Below are positions 7,634 to 16,082 of a DNA stretch of 28,500 bases, piece after piece (position 1 is the stretch's first letter; each line of letters opens with the position of its first letter). Origin of the DNA: Collinsella sp. (GTDB lineage Bacteria; Actinomycetota; Coriobacteriia; Coriobacteriales; Coriobacteriaceae); NCBI GenBank assembly GCA_031294825.1, contig JAUMPM010000059.1, positions 1-28,500 on the forward strand, in the 5' to 3' direction. The notes under the pieces are model-generated. The model ran no database searches. It was given only the letters and a program-made list of their open reading frames with translations, and had not been told where the DNA came from. Position numbers and translations under genes: made by a program.

Positions 7634-8473
7634 GTGATTGATTCGGAACAGCTTAAACAACATATGGTCAAGGCCGTGGAGGAGATTCGCGCCACCAATC
7701 CGATGGCCGGCTCCATCACCAACACGGTGACGATCGACTTTGTCGCCAACGCGCAGCTCGCCGTGGGCGGATCGGCCGCCATGGTCTATCTGCCCGACGA
7801 GGGCGAGGCACTCGTTGCCGGCGGCGGCGCCATCTATCTCAATATGGGCACGCTCTTCCCCATCTACGAGCAGACAATTCCCCGCGCGGCCAAGGCGGCA
7901 CACGACGCCGGCAAGCCCTGGGTGCTCGATCCAGTGGGCTTGGGCATCGGCAGCCTGCGCACCCAGTTGGTAAACGAGCTCAAGCAGTACAAGCCCGCTA
8001 TCGTGCGCGGCAACGCCTCCGAGATCATCGCACTCGCCGGCCTGTGGGGTCTTGAGGGCGAGGCAGCTGATCTGAGCCGTGTACGCGGTGTCGATACCAC
8101 CGACACGGTAGACGCCGCCCGCGATGCCGCCGTGGCGCTCGCCCGCTACACCGGCGGCGCCGTTGTGGTCTCGGGCGAAGTCGACCTGATCACCGACGGC
8201 ACAACCGTGGCCAAGTCCCACGGCGGCAGCCCGCTCATGTCCAAAATCACAGGCTGCGGCTGCTCGCAGGGAGGCGTGCTGGCCGTGTACGCCTGTGCCG
8301 CCGACCCGTTTACGGCAGCCATCTGCGGCACCGCCGTCTACAACGTTGCCGGCACGCGTGCCGCCGCTGTCGCCGATGCCCCGGCAAGCTTTAAGGTCGC
8401 CTTTATCGACGAACTCTACCGCGCAACCGCCCAAGACATTGCCGACAACCGACTCGAGCTCGAGGAGGCATAG
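7634..8473 (+). CDS. thiM: Hydroxyethylthiazole kinase ThiM
   Basis: A 279-residue kinase that phosphorylates 4-methyl-5-(2-hydroxyethyl)thiazole for thiamine salvage. The ribokinase-like fold motifs are present: TNTVTIDFVAN near the N-terminus, VLDPVGLG around residue 100, and the TGCGCSQGG active-site segment where Cys210 is in the position of the catalytic Cys of Bacillus ThiK. The start is a GTG at 7634, eight bases after AAGGAGG; this gives MIDSEQLKQHM and a normal family length. The frame is open upstream through the riboswitch but that is not coding. It is the first gene of the TPP-controlled operon, three bases ahead of the next gene. Confidence 0.95.
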   Translation: MIDSEQLKQHMVKAVEEIRATNPMAGSITNTVTIDFVANAQLAVGGSAAMVYLPDEGEALVAGGGAIYLNMGTLFPIYEQTIPRAAKAAHDAGKPWVLDPVGLGIGSLRTQLVNELKQYKPAIVRGNASEIIALAGLWGLEGEAADLSRVRGVDTTDTVDAARDAAVALARYTGGAVVVSGEVDLITDGTTVAKSHGGSPLMSKITGCGCSQGGVLAVYACAADPFTAAICGTAVYNVAGTRAAAVADAPASFKVAFIDELYRATAQDIADNRLELEEA

Positions 8474-8476
8474 GCC

Positions 8477-8818
8477 ATGTCCGATCCCGCAACCAATACC
8501 GGCATGAACACGCTCGTCGCCGTGGCCATCGCCCCCTGCGGCACCGGCGATGAGCTCTCCGCCGAGGTCGCCGAGGTCGTGCGCGTCATTCGCGAGAGCG
8601 GCCTTCCCAACCGCACCACCTCGATGTTCACCGAGATCGAGGGCGACTGGGACGAGGTCATGCAGGTCGTGCGCGACGCAACCTTTGTGTTGGCGAGCAA
8701 GGGCATCCGCACCGAAGTCGTGCTCAAAGCCGATATTCGGCCCGGATTTACCGACACCATGACCGGCAAGCTCGAGCGCATGGAAGCACAGATCAAAAAG
8801 CAGGAGGAAGCACGATGA
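8477..8818 (+). CDS. Thiamine-binding protein, MTH1187/YkoF-like (DUF77)
   Basis: A 113-residue small alpha/beta protein of the thiamine-binding YkoF/MTH1187 type. The pattern VAVAIAPCGTGDELSAEVAEVVRVIRESGL, then TTSMFTEIEGDWDEVM, and TEVVLKADIRPGF matches the family's beta-alpha-beta-beta layout. These proteins bind thiamine or its pyrimidine moiety in the cytoplasm and are often encoded with thiamine transport or salvage genes. The start follows AGGAGG. It is three bases after thiM and overlaps thiE by four bases (ATGA), so it is clearly in the TPP-regulated operon. Whether it shuttles HMP or thiamine is not visible. Confidence 0.88.
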   Translation: MSDPATNTGMNTLVAVAIAPCGTGDELSAEVAEVVRVIRESGLPNRTTSMFTEIEGDWDEVMQVVRDATFVLASKGIRTEVVLKADIRPGFTDTMTGKLERMEAQIKKQEEAR

Positions 8819-9510
8819 GCATCCGCGACAACCTTGATATCTCGGCCTATCTGGTACTCGGCCCCGAAAATACGCTCGGACGCCCCGTGGGCGATGTGGT
8901 GGCCCAGGCACTCGACGCCGGCTTTACTTGCATTCAAGTGCGCTCCAAGGTGGCAAGCGCCCGCGAGATCATTGCGCTGACCGGCGACGCCGCACAGGCA
9001 ATCGCACAGGCCGGCAAGACCGGTCAGGTCGCCCTGCTGATCGACGACCGTCTGGACTGTGTGCTTGCCGCGCGCGAGCAGGGTATTGCTGTCGACGGCG
9101 TACACGTGGGTCAGAGCGACATTCCCGTCGAGGTCTGTCGCAAGCTGCTGGGCCCCGACGCCATCGTGGGCCTTTCGGCCCGTTGCGAGGAGATGCTCGA
9201 GTACGTCAAGACCGCCGACATGAGCCTAGTCGACTACCTGGGCATCGGCCCACTCCACGAGACCGAGACCAAGCGCGACTGCGGACGCGCGGCCGACGGC
9301 TCTATCATCACCAAGAGCTTTGAGGACCTGGCCGCACTCCACGCGGCAAGCCCCGTGCCCATCGTGGTGGGCGGCGGCGTCAAGACGGCCGACTTGCCGC
9401 AGCTTAAGGCAACCGGTGTCGATGGCTTCTTTGTGGTGAGCGCCGTCTGCAGTGCCGACGATCCCTACGCCGCCGCCAAGGAGCTCGTCGACACCTGGCA
9501 GCAGGCATAG
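8815..9510 (+). CDS. thiE: Thiamine-phosphate synthase ThiE
   Basis: A 231-residue TIM-barrel enzyme that joins HMP-pyrophosphate and thiazole phosphate to give thiamine monophosphate. Motifs seen are FTCIQVRSK with the pyrophosphate-contacting region, LLIDDRLD, GVHVGQSDIP, GLSARC, and YLGIGPLHETETK, then VVGGGV for phosphate binding. The length is slightly above the usual 210-220. It overlaps the preceding gene by ATGA and is the last gene of the operon. The usual partner thiD is not in this window, so HMP kinase activity must come from elsewhere if the pathway is complete. Confidence 0.95.
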   Translation: MSIRDNLDISAYLVLGPENTLGRPVGDVVAQALDAGFTCIQVRSKVASAREIIALTGDAAQAIAQAGKTGQVALLIDDRLDCVLAAREQGIAVDGVHVGQSDIPVEVCRKLLGPDAIVGLSARCEEMLEYVKTADMSLVDYLGIGPLHETETKRDCGRAADGSIITKSFEDLAALHAASPVPIVVGGGVKTADLPQLKATGVDGFFVVSAVCSADDPYAAAKELVDTWQQA

Positions 9511-9554
9511 GCATAGGCCGAGCAGTCGATTCGCAGCCTCGTATCTTCAGCAAT

Positions 9555-9785
9555 GGAAAACGCATCCCAGCTTGGATCTCCATTCCGGGATGCGATTTCC
9601 GCATGCGGCTCCGTTGGGAAACCCCATCCCATTCCAGGCGCAAATTCTGGGACACCGTTTCCAAAACCCGCCGTCGGGGAAACTGCATCCCGTTTTGGAT
9701 GCCGATTCCGGGGCGCGCTTTCCGCTACGGGCCTCTCGCGGAAACCTCATCCCATTTTTAGCGCCGATTCCGGGATGCGCTTTCC
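9555..9785. repeat. Four tandem ~62-bp palindromic units
   Basis: Units begin with GGAAA at 9555, 9617, 9678 and 9740 (spacing 62, 61, 62) and end with TTTCC at 9600, 9662, 9723 and 9785. Within each 46-bp unit a left arm GGAAANNNCATCCC faces a right arm resembling GGGATGCGCTTTCC. The centre usually carries GCCGATTCC. The arms differ between units, some changes being compensatory. Units are separated by ~15-bp GC-rich spacers. The array fills the gap between convergent thiE and the patatin gene. No open frame here looks like a real gene. Confidence 0.8.
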
Positions 9786-9807
9786 GCCGAGTCCACGGCA
9801 GTTTGCT

Positions 9808-10677
9808 CTACTCTGCCAGATACGCTTCCAGCTCGGGCAAGGTCGCCTCCGCATCGTGGCGGCCGACCTGGTAGATACGCTCGAGCTCATCCGGCTCGCG
9901 GCACAGCGACGGCACCTTCACCGATTCGCTCGGCCGCACCACAAAGACCTCGCCGGCAGCCTCGCGACGCGCCAGGTCATCGAGCGTGGCATTGTAAACC
10001 TCATGCCGATGCTCAAGCGCTGCGACAAACTCCGGATAGTGACGAAACACGCGCCGCAGCATGGGCATCACGCTGTTGGGCTGCTTTACAAAGCCCGCCG
10101 GCTGTGTGAGCACCACCACGTTGCGGTCATAACCCTGCGCAAACAGCCAAGCGCTGGGAATGGAATCGGCCACGCCGCCATCCAGGTACTTACGGCCCTC
10201 AATGGCGACAGGGCGCGTCGCCACGGGAATAGCAGACGACGCCCGAATCCACTCGATATCCCGCTCGTCGCCATAGGGCAGGTCGTGGTAGACGGCCTTG
10301 CCCGTCTCGATATCGGTACACACGCACGTAAACCGCATAGGGCAGGCGCGATATGTCTCCAGGTCGATGGGATCGCGCTCGATGGGCACCTCGTGATAGG
10401 CAAAATCGGCATTGAACATGTCGCCGGTTCGCAACCAGCTGGTCACGCTCGCATAGCGCTTGTCGGCGCAATAGGCCTTGTTGTAGCGAATGGCGCGGCC
10501 GATCTGGCGCGATTTAAAGTTGTAGCCAAACGCCGCGCCCGCCGAGACACCCACCATATGGTCGCAAATTAAGCCGTGCTCCATCCATACGTCGAGCACG
10601 CCCGCCGTATACATACCGCGGTAGCCGCCTCCCTCGAGTGCCAGCCCCACCGTGCGCGTCATATTTGGCTGTGTCAT
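9808..10677 (-). CDS. Patatin-like phospholipase
   Basis: A 289-residue patatin-family lipid acyl hydrolase resembling bacterial YjjU-type proteins. The oxyanion-hole motif GGGYRG is at 16-21, the nucleophile Ser45 is in GVSAG, and the dyad Asp166 is in KYLDGGVADSIP. All catalytic features are intact. It has no signal peptide, so it probably acts on membrane lipids from the cytoplasmic side. The start at 10677 follows GGAG at eight bases; the frame extends upstream to 10812 without conservation. It is convergent with thiE and divergent from the GGDEF/EAL gene. Substrate unknown. Confidence 0.9.
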   Translation of the reverse strand: MTQPNMTRTVGLALEGGGYRGMYTAGVLDVWMEHGLICDHMVGVSAGAAFGYNFKSRQIGRAIRYNKAYCADKRYASVTSWLRTGDMFNADFAYHEVPIERDPIDLETYRACPMRFTCVCTDIETGKAVYHDLPYGDERDIEWIRASSAIPVATRPVAIEGRKYLDGGVADSIPSAWLFAQGYDRNVVVLTQPAGFVKQPNSVMPMLRRVFRHYPEFVAALEHRHEVYNATLDDLARREAAGEVFVVRPSESVKVPSLCREPDELERIYQVGRHDAEATLPELEAYLAE

Positions 10678-10995
10678 GCGACCATCTCCGTTCCTGCGTT
10701 TAAAACCGGGACAAGTATACCCGTCAACATATACCGCCCCAGTCGCATTTTTCATGCGCACCCAGGCGTTGCGGTTTGGCGAATAATAGCCGCCCGTAGC
10801 ATGTACACCCATATATAATTCTGCACTGTTGTTTATACTACTCAGCAGTTATCAACAGCGAACATTAGCCGGCAAAGTAACCCAACAACGCAGCAAGGCG
10901 GGGGCCTGGATACACGCAAAGCGCCGAACAACAACGCGTGTGCACAACGAGCTCGCCCGACGCAATTCGCCCGACCTCAGAAAGCCGCTTACGAC
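10678..10995. other. Intergenic region between divergent patatin and GGDEF/EAL genes
   Basis: This 318-base gap holds no convincing gene. A perfect TATAAT hexamer lies at 10814-10819 but no good -35 hexamer is 17 bases upstream, so a promoter for the rightward gene is only plausible. I looked for a GEMM c-di-GMP riboswitch before the GGDEF gene and did not find one. Confidence 0.4.
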
Positions 10996-13764
10996 ATGGA
11001 TACTGTCAGCAATTACACCGAAACGCTCGAAAAGACCGTCCGTGACCTTCTCGAGCGTCAGGATGATCTGATTAGGACCGCCTTTACCGACCAGCTTACC
11101 GGACTTGGCAACCGCGGCGGCTTTGCCCGTTCCCTCGAGGAGCTCTGGGAGCAGGACACCCCCGTTACCATGGCGTTCATCGATATCGACAACCTCAAGC
11201 ACTGCAACGACGTCTTTGGGCATGACGAGGGCAACCGTTATATCTTGCAGGTAAGCCTCTATCTCAAACTGTATATGAAAGTGGACGAGGCGGCGTTTCG
11301 CATAGGCGGCGACGAGTTTGCCATCCTATCTACAATTGCGACCGAAGACGACCTCGCCGAACGTCTGGAACACTGCCGAACGATCCTGCTCAAAAACAAC
11401 GATTCCGAGATGCCCCACTCGTTTAGCTACGGAGTGTCACATGCCGACCCCGCCCTGGGCGAAGCCCCCAATCGCATGACGCTCGATGCCGACCATCGTA
11501 TGTACGACTACAAGCTACGTCATGCCGTGCACCTCGATCGACGCAATATCACGCAAGTCCACGCCGATGACTTCGAAATAAGCGATCGTATTTTCGACGC
11601 CTTTTCGATGCTCAACGAGGGCCGCTATTTCTTTATCGAGAACTTGGACAAACATCGCACCCTTTGGTCGCAAGGTGCCTTGCGCGATCTCGGTCTTCCT
11701 TCGGAGCATATAGACAACTGCAGCGATTACTGGAAAACGCGCGTCCATCCCGATGACCTTGAGGCTTTTACCGACGACATCGACCAAGTCTATAACGGCG
11801 CTAAACACCGTCGAGTTATGCAGTACCGCGTACGCAATGCCGCCGGCGACTACGTCCTCTGCCGTGCTCGAGGGTTTCGTATCGACGGCGACGGAAATGT
11901 CCCCTCGCTCTATGTCGGCGAGATCGTCAACCACGCACTTGCCGAAACCGTCGACGCCGCCACAGGCCTCGGAACGCAGCGTATGCTGGTCAACGCCATC
12001 GATGCCTGCCGCCGCGACCGTTGCGAGACGGGGCTTATAGCGGTGCGCGTTCGTGGCACGACAAAGCTCAACGAACTCTACGGGGCCGAGGCTGTCGACA
12101 ACATGCTTGCCGAATACGCGGGCCGCATGCTGTCGATCACCCGAGGCAGAAGCAGGGTTTACCGTTCACGAAGCGTCCAGTTCGTCGTGCTCAGCAACGA
12201 TTTGGACCACGAGGCATTCGAGCAACTAACCCGCCATCTTAAAGAGGCCGTTTTCGCTCCTGTGCAAATCGCAGGCGACACCATTACTCCCGTCTGTCTT
12301 GTCGTCCCGGCCTTTTACGAGTACTTAACCCATCAGGCGACCGCCGTTTTAGGCGAACTCGACCGTCGCCTTCGCACGGCCGGCGGGCTTGTTCCCAACG
12401 ACAGCCTCCCCATACCCGAGGCGGAGCGCAAAAGCGCCATCGCCGAACGTATCGACTCACTCACGGGCCTCTATCGACCCAGCGAGTTTATGCGGCGTGC
12501 CAACGCATTTCTCGAGACAAGGCACGACGGCGCCTGGTGCATCGCCACGGTCGACATGGGCCACATGCGCCTGTTTAATGAATGGCACGGCCAGGCCGAG
12601 GGTGACCGCGTACTCGCCGATGTGGGCACGGTCCTCAAGGACATCGAGAATGCCGATATGGGCGTCGCAGGGTACTGGGGCCAAGATGACTTTTGCGTAC
12701 TCATCCCCTTTAAGCACATCACCGTCCATCAAATCTACAACCGCGTTCGCGAGGCCGTAGCCAGGCATGATGACGGCGTAGGTTTTTGGCCGTCCATGGG
12801 CGTTTACCCCATCGACTCCAATGAGGAAATCACTATCGACGCGCAGGCCAAGGCCATGTTTACCAATCGACGCGCAAAAAACGACTTTAAGGAGCGCATT
12901 GCCATTTTCTGCCCCGCGGAGTACGAGCGCGAAGTCGCGTTCCACCGCACGCTGACCGAATTCCAGTACGCGCTCTCAGATGGTCGTATTACCTACCACT
13001 TGCAGCCCCAGGTCGATATGGAAACCGGCGAGATTATTGGCGCCGAAGCACTCACCCGCTGGATTGACAAGGACGGCTCTCTCATTTCGCCCGCAACGTT
13101 TATCCCCGCACTCGAGGAAAGCGGCTTTGTGGTGACACTCGACAAGTACATTTGGCAGGGTGTCGCTTCATGGCTGCGCGAGCGCATCGATCGAGGACTT
13201 CGCGTGGTTCCGGTTTCGCTTAATGTGTCACGCGTGGATATCCTTGCCTGCGACGTTGCCGAACATATGGGGGCGCTTGCCGCCCAATACAACCTACCGC
13301 CCGAGCTCATGCGTATCGAGATCACTGAGACGGCTTATACGGGAGAGTCCGAGGCCGTGGACAAGCTGACGGCCGACCTGCACACCCGCGGCTTCTCGAC
13401 CTATATGGACGATTTTGGCACCGGCCAGTCCACGCTCGCGATGCTCAAGAACGTCAACGTCGACGTCATCAAGCTCGACCGCACCTTTGTGCCCACCGAC
13501 CGCGATCAAGGCCGCAGCACGCAGATCATTTCATCGATGCTCGAAATGGCGCAGTCGCTCCGTCTGCCCGTCGTGGTCGAAAGCGTCGAGACAAATGAGC
13601 AGGCGAGCATGCTACGCCACATGGGCGCCCGCTACGCTCAGGGCTTCCTCTACTACCGCCCCATGCCGGCGAAGGATTTTGAGGCATTGCTCGATGGTGG
13701 CAATAACAACTGGTACGCTCGCGAGCAAAACGCCACCGCCGAAGGGGGCATTTGTCTCCATTAG
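10996..13764 (+). CDS. Multidomain c-di-GMP enzyme: GGDEF-PAS-GGDEF*-GGDEF*-EAL
   Basis: A 922-residue cytoplasmic signalling protein with no membrane segment. An N-terminal diguanylate cyclase domain (~28-180) has DQLTGLGNR and an intact RIGGDEF (GGDEF at 104-108); no RxxD inhibitory site precedes it. A PAS-like region follows (~200-315; RVHPDDLEAF and the MQYRVRNAAGDYVLCRARGF strand). A degenerate GGDEF domain (~318-460) has SRSVQ where GGDEF would be, and a second (~486-640) has GQDDF at 562-566. The C-terminal EAL domain (~650-905) keeps E684-A-L, N743, E775, D805-D806, K826, E862 and Q882, so phosphodiesterase activity is likely. Synthesis and breakdown of c-di-GMP may therefore be combined. 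The start at 10996 lacks a clear ribosome binding site; no better ATG or GTG was found upstream in frame. Confidence 0.92.
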   Translation: MDTVSNYTETLEKTVRDLLERQDDLIRTAFTDQLTGLGNRGGFARSLEELWEQDTPVTMAFIDIDNLKHCNDVFGHDEGNRYILQVSLYLKLYMKVDEAAFRIGGDEFAILSTIATEDDLAERLEHCRTILLKNNDSEMPHSFSYGVSHADPALGEAPNRMTLDADHRMYDYKLRHAVHLDRRNITQVHADDFEISDRIFDAFSMLNEGRYFFIENLDKHRTLWSQGALRDLGLPSEHIDNCSDYWKTRVHPDDLEAFTDDIDQVYNGAKHRRVMQYRVRNAAGDYVLCRARGFRIDGDGNVPSLYVGEIVNHALAETVDAATGLGTQRMLVNAIDACRRDRCETGLIAVRVRGTTKLNELYGAEAVDNMLAEYAGRMLSITRGRSRVYRSRSVQFVVLSNDLDHEAFEQLTRHLKEAVFAPVQIAGDTITPVCLVVPAFYEYLTHQATAVLGELDRRLRTAGGLVPNDSLPIPEAERKSAIAERIDSLTGLYRPSEFMRRANAFLETRHDGAWCIATVDMGHMRLFNEWHGQAEGDRVLADVGTVLKDIENADMGVAGYWGQDDFCVLIPFKHITVHQIYNRVREAVARHDDGVGFWPSMGVYPIDSNEEITIDAQAKAMFTNRRAKNDFKERIAIFCPAEYEREVAFHRTLTEFQYALSDGRITYHLQPQVDMETGEIIGAEALTRWIDKDGSLISPATFIPALEESGFVVTLDKYIWQGVASWLRERIDRGLRVVPVSLNVSRVDILACDVAEHMGALAAQYNLPPELMRIEITETAYTGESEAVDKLTADLHTRGFSTYMDDFGTGQSTLAMLKNVNVDVIKLDRTFVPTDRDQGRSTQIISSMLEMAQSLRLPVVVESVETNEQASMLRHMGARYAQGFLYYRPMPAKDFEALLDGGNNNWYAREQNATAEGGICLH

Positions 13765-13771
13765 CTAACTT

Positions 13772-13802
13772 ATATCCCCAATTCAAACCGAATTGGGGAT
13801 AT
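13772..13802. repeat. Hairpin between the two GGDEF genes
   Basis: A perfect 13-bp stem ATATCCCCAATTC (13772-13784) with GAATTGGGGATAT (13790-13802) and a five-base loop AAACC. No T-run follows, so it is at best a weak terminator; it could instead protect or process the transcript, or be a protein-binding palindrome. Confidence 0.6.
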
Positions 13803-13840
13803 GATACAAACCATTGTTCCGCCCAAGGAGGTTATTCATC

Positions 13841-15370
13841 ATGAACGAGCCATATCGCCTGGGTGAGCAATCGATTATTGCCTATCTTCAGCGACTTGCG
13901 AATGGCATCTCGACCGCCGAACTCGATGTTGCCGCGCTGCCTGCTGAGCTACGCGCCGTTGGCGAGCAACTGCAAAAGACGCATGCCATCCTGCAACAAG
14001 AGCGCCGGCTGCTTGAGAGCAACGCCTATATCGACCCGCTCACCAACTTGGGCAACCGCAGCGGACTCGACCGTCACGTCGAGCAGCTCTGGCGCAAAGG
14101 CGACCCCTTCACCTGCGCCTATATTGACATCGACCATCTCAAGCATTGCAATGATAGGTTTGGCCACGCCGAAGGCAATCGCTATATTCTGAGCATCTGC
14201 CGCACGCTCTCCGAAACCATGGAGCACGATGAGATGCTGTTCCGTATCGGTGGAGACGAGTTTGTGCTTATCTCGCTCCCCGCAAACGAGACTGAACTCG
14301 AGCAGCGCTTGGAGCAGGTACGTGCCGGACTGATCGAGGCGAGCTCAGGTGGCAAGGCGCCCATGATCGCCAGCTTTAGCTTTGGCTGCTCGCGCGTCGA
14401 TCCACTTGCCAGCGACACGCGTCGCCAGATGACGATGGATGCCGATCGCAAGATGTATCGCTATAAGCTTATGCATCGTGTGCAGCAACCGAAAGACAAT
14501 GATGTGCCGCAACGTCCAATCGTCGATCAGCTTCCCTGCAACGACCGAGTGTTCCAAGCGATCTCCATGAGCTCCGAGACGCGCTATCCGTTCATCCTTA
14601 ACCTCGATACTGGAGAATCGCAATGGTCGGTCAACGCCGTGCGCGATTTTGACCTGCCCTCCCAGCACCCTTTTAACTCGGTCGATATGTGGCTTGCCCG
14701 CGTTCATCCCGAGGACCGCGACAACGTACGCGCCGAGCTCGACATGGTGATACACGGCACGTGGCACTTCCACTACATGCAGTACCGCGTGATGGATGCC
14801 ACCGGAGCGTACGCGCTTTGCGACTGCACGGGCTACCGCTTGGACGGCACCGATACCGAGCCCAACATGTATGTGGGCATTATCATCAACCGAAGCCTAG
14901 CGGATACGACCGATTCCGTGACCGGCCTGGGCGATGTCCACGCGCTGGTCAATGCTATTGGAGAGATGCGCCGCGTGGCGCGCGAGGCAGGCTTTATTGC
15001 CATTAAGGTCGACGATATCGCCGAAGTCAATGCCCGCTTTGGATTCGATGCAGGCGACCGCGTGCTCGCCGAAAGCGCCGCCTGCCTCATGGATTGCTCG
15101 CGCGGCAAGGGTCGCCTGTTCCGCTCGACGGGGCCGACATTCGTGGCGCTTTTCGACGACTTTGATCCCGAAGAGACCGACTCGATCGCAGACGAAATCG
15201 AGCGGTTCCTGGGTTCCCCCGTGCTCATCGGCTCGCTTGAATATCAGCCGCCCATTCGTGTGGCGACGCTTCATCTGGACGCTGTCGATCGACAGCCCGT
15301 TTCCATTTTGAACGAGCTCAAAGCGTTGCTCGGGAAAGCCGTGCAGGTGCCAGGTACCAAACTGGATTAG
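13841..15370 (+). CDS. Diguanylate cyclase-like protein: GGDEF-PAS-GGDEF*
   Basis: A 509-residue paralogue of the first ~460 residues of the preceding gene. The N-terminus (1-60) includes a likely helical stretch (LPAELRAVGEQLQKTHAILQ). An intact GGDEF domain follows (DPLTNLGNR at 65; RIGGDEF with GGDEF at 137-141), then a PAS-like region (~230-340; ARVHPEDRDNV, HYMQYRVMDATGAYALCD), and a degenerate GGDEF domain (~350-495; DSVTGLGDVHALVNAI kept, signature replaced by STGPTF). There is no EAL domain. It is soluble. The start at 13841 follows AAGGAGG at nine bases. Its intact GGDEF suggests c-di-GMP synthesis; the PAS-like region may sense an unknown ligand. It lies 76 bases after its paralogue and may share a transcript. 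Confidence 0.9.
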   Translation: MNEPYRLGEQSIIAYLQRLANGISTAELDVAALPAELRAVGEQLQKTHAILQQERRLLESNAYIDPLTNLGNRSGLDRHVEQLWRKGDPFTCAYIDIDHLKHCNDRFGHAEGNRYILSICRTLSETMEHDEMLFRIGGDEFVLISLPANETELEQRLEQVRAGLIEASSGGKAPMIASFSFGCSRVDPLASDTRRQMTMDADRKMYRYKLMHRVQQPKDNDVPQRPIVDQLPCNDRVFQAISMSSETRYPFILNLDTGESQWSVNAVRDFDLPSQHPFNSVDMWLARVHPEDRDNVRAELDMVIHGTWHFHYMQYRVMDATGAYALCDCTGYRLDGTDTEPNMYVGIIINRSLADTTDSVTGLGDVHALVNAIGEMRRVAREAGFIAIKVDDIAEVNARFGFDAGDRVLAESAACLMDCSRGKGRLFRSTGPTFVALFDDFDPEETDSIADEIERFLGSPVLIGSLEYQPPIRVATLHLDAVDRQPVSILNELKALLGKAVQVPGTKLD

Positions 15371-15444
15371 CGCCGCGCCGGCGCCGCCTCCCCCATCGTG
15401 CGATAATCCTCTGCAGAAGTCACCAAAAGCAGAGGGAGTTTGTG

Positions 15445-16068
15445 ATGAAGGTTCTTTTAGTCAATGGCAGCCCCAAGGCAAACGGCAACACCGCCCGCGC
15501 ACTCGCCGAGGTCGTAGAGCAACTTAATGCAGAAGGCATTGATACCGAGGTGTTTCAGCTGGGCGCCAAGCCCATTCGCGATTGTATCGGTTGCGGCCAG
15601 TGCGGCAAGCTTGGCGGTCGTTGCACCTTTGACGACGACGTGGTGAACGAGCTCATCGCTGCCGCCGAGCAGGCCGACGGCTTTGTCTTTGGCTCGCCTG
15701 TCTACTACGCGCACCCCAGCGGCCGCATTCTTTCGGCCCTCGATCGCGCCTTCTATGCCGGCAGCAAGGCCTTTGCGCACAAGCCGGGCGCTGCCATCGC
15801 CGTCGCCCGTCGCGGCGGCACGTCGACGACCTTCGACGTACTCAACAAGTACTTCACCATCAACCAGATGCCCGTGGTTGCCTCCACGTACTGGAACAAC
15901 GTCTTTGGTGCCATGCCGGGCGAGGCCGCCCAGGATGCCGAGGGCCTGGCCACCATGCGCAACATCGGCAAGAACATGGCCTGGCTCCTGCGCTGCATCG
16001 AAGCTGGACAGGCCGCCGGCATCGAAGCCCCCGAAGCCGATCGCGAGCGCACCAACTTTATCAGGTAG
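15445..16068 (+). CDS. Flavodoxin-fold NAD(P)H-dependent FMN reductase
   Basis: A 207-residue flavodoxin-like reductase. The N-terminal VNGSPKANGNTA loop binds FMN phosphate, and SPVYYAHPSG is the typical isoalloxazine-contacting motif. A Cys-rich segment CIGCGQCGKLGGRC (about 46-60) resembles the iron-sulfur flavoprotein family, where it may bind a cluster or simply carry thiols; I cannot tell which. The ATG at 15445 follows GAGGGAG at six bases; a GTG immediately before it is less likely. It is 14 bases ahead of the ArsC-like gene, so the two probably form an operon. Substrate unknown. Confidence 0.88.
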   Translation: MKVLLVNGSPKANGNTARALAEVVEQLNAEGIDTEVFQLGAKPIRDCIGCGQCGKLGGRCTFDDDVVNELIAAAEQADGFVFGSPVYYAHPSGRILSALDRAFYAGSKAFAHKPGAAIAVARRGGTSTTFDVLNKYFTINQMPVVASTYWNNVFGAMPGEAAQDAEGLATMRNIGKNMAWLLRCIEAGQAAGIEAPEADRERTNFIR

Positions 16069-16082
16069 AACGGCGGAACAAA

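Noticed and set aside
7592..8911. Long minus-strand open frame opposite thiM
   Set aside because: Antisense to thiM and the YkoF-like gene, both well supported; the protein looks like GC-rich shadow sequence.
9555..9785. CRISPR array
   Set aside because: Units are palindromic over 46 bp and diverged, with ~15-base spacers and no cas genes nearby.
9553..10572. Open frame reading GKPHPIPGANSG-like protein repeats
   Set aside because: The repeats are the translated 62-bp palindromic units, and the rest is antisense to the patatin gene; no ribosome binding site.
10820..10995. c-di-GMP (GEMM) riboswitch before the GGDEF/EAL gene
   Set aside because: A short ACGCAAAG-like stretch occurs at 10913, but the rest of the aptamer consensus is missing.
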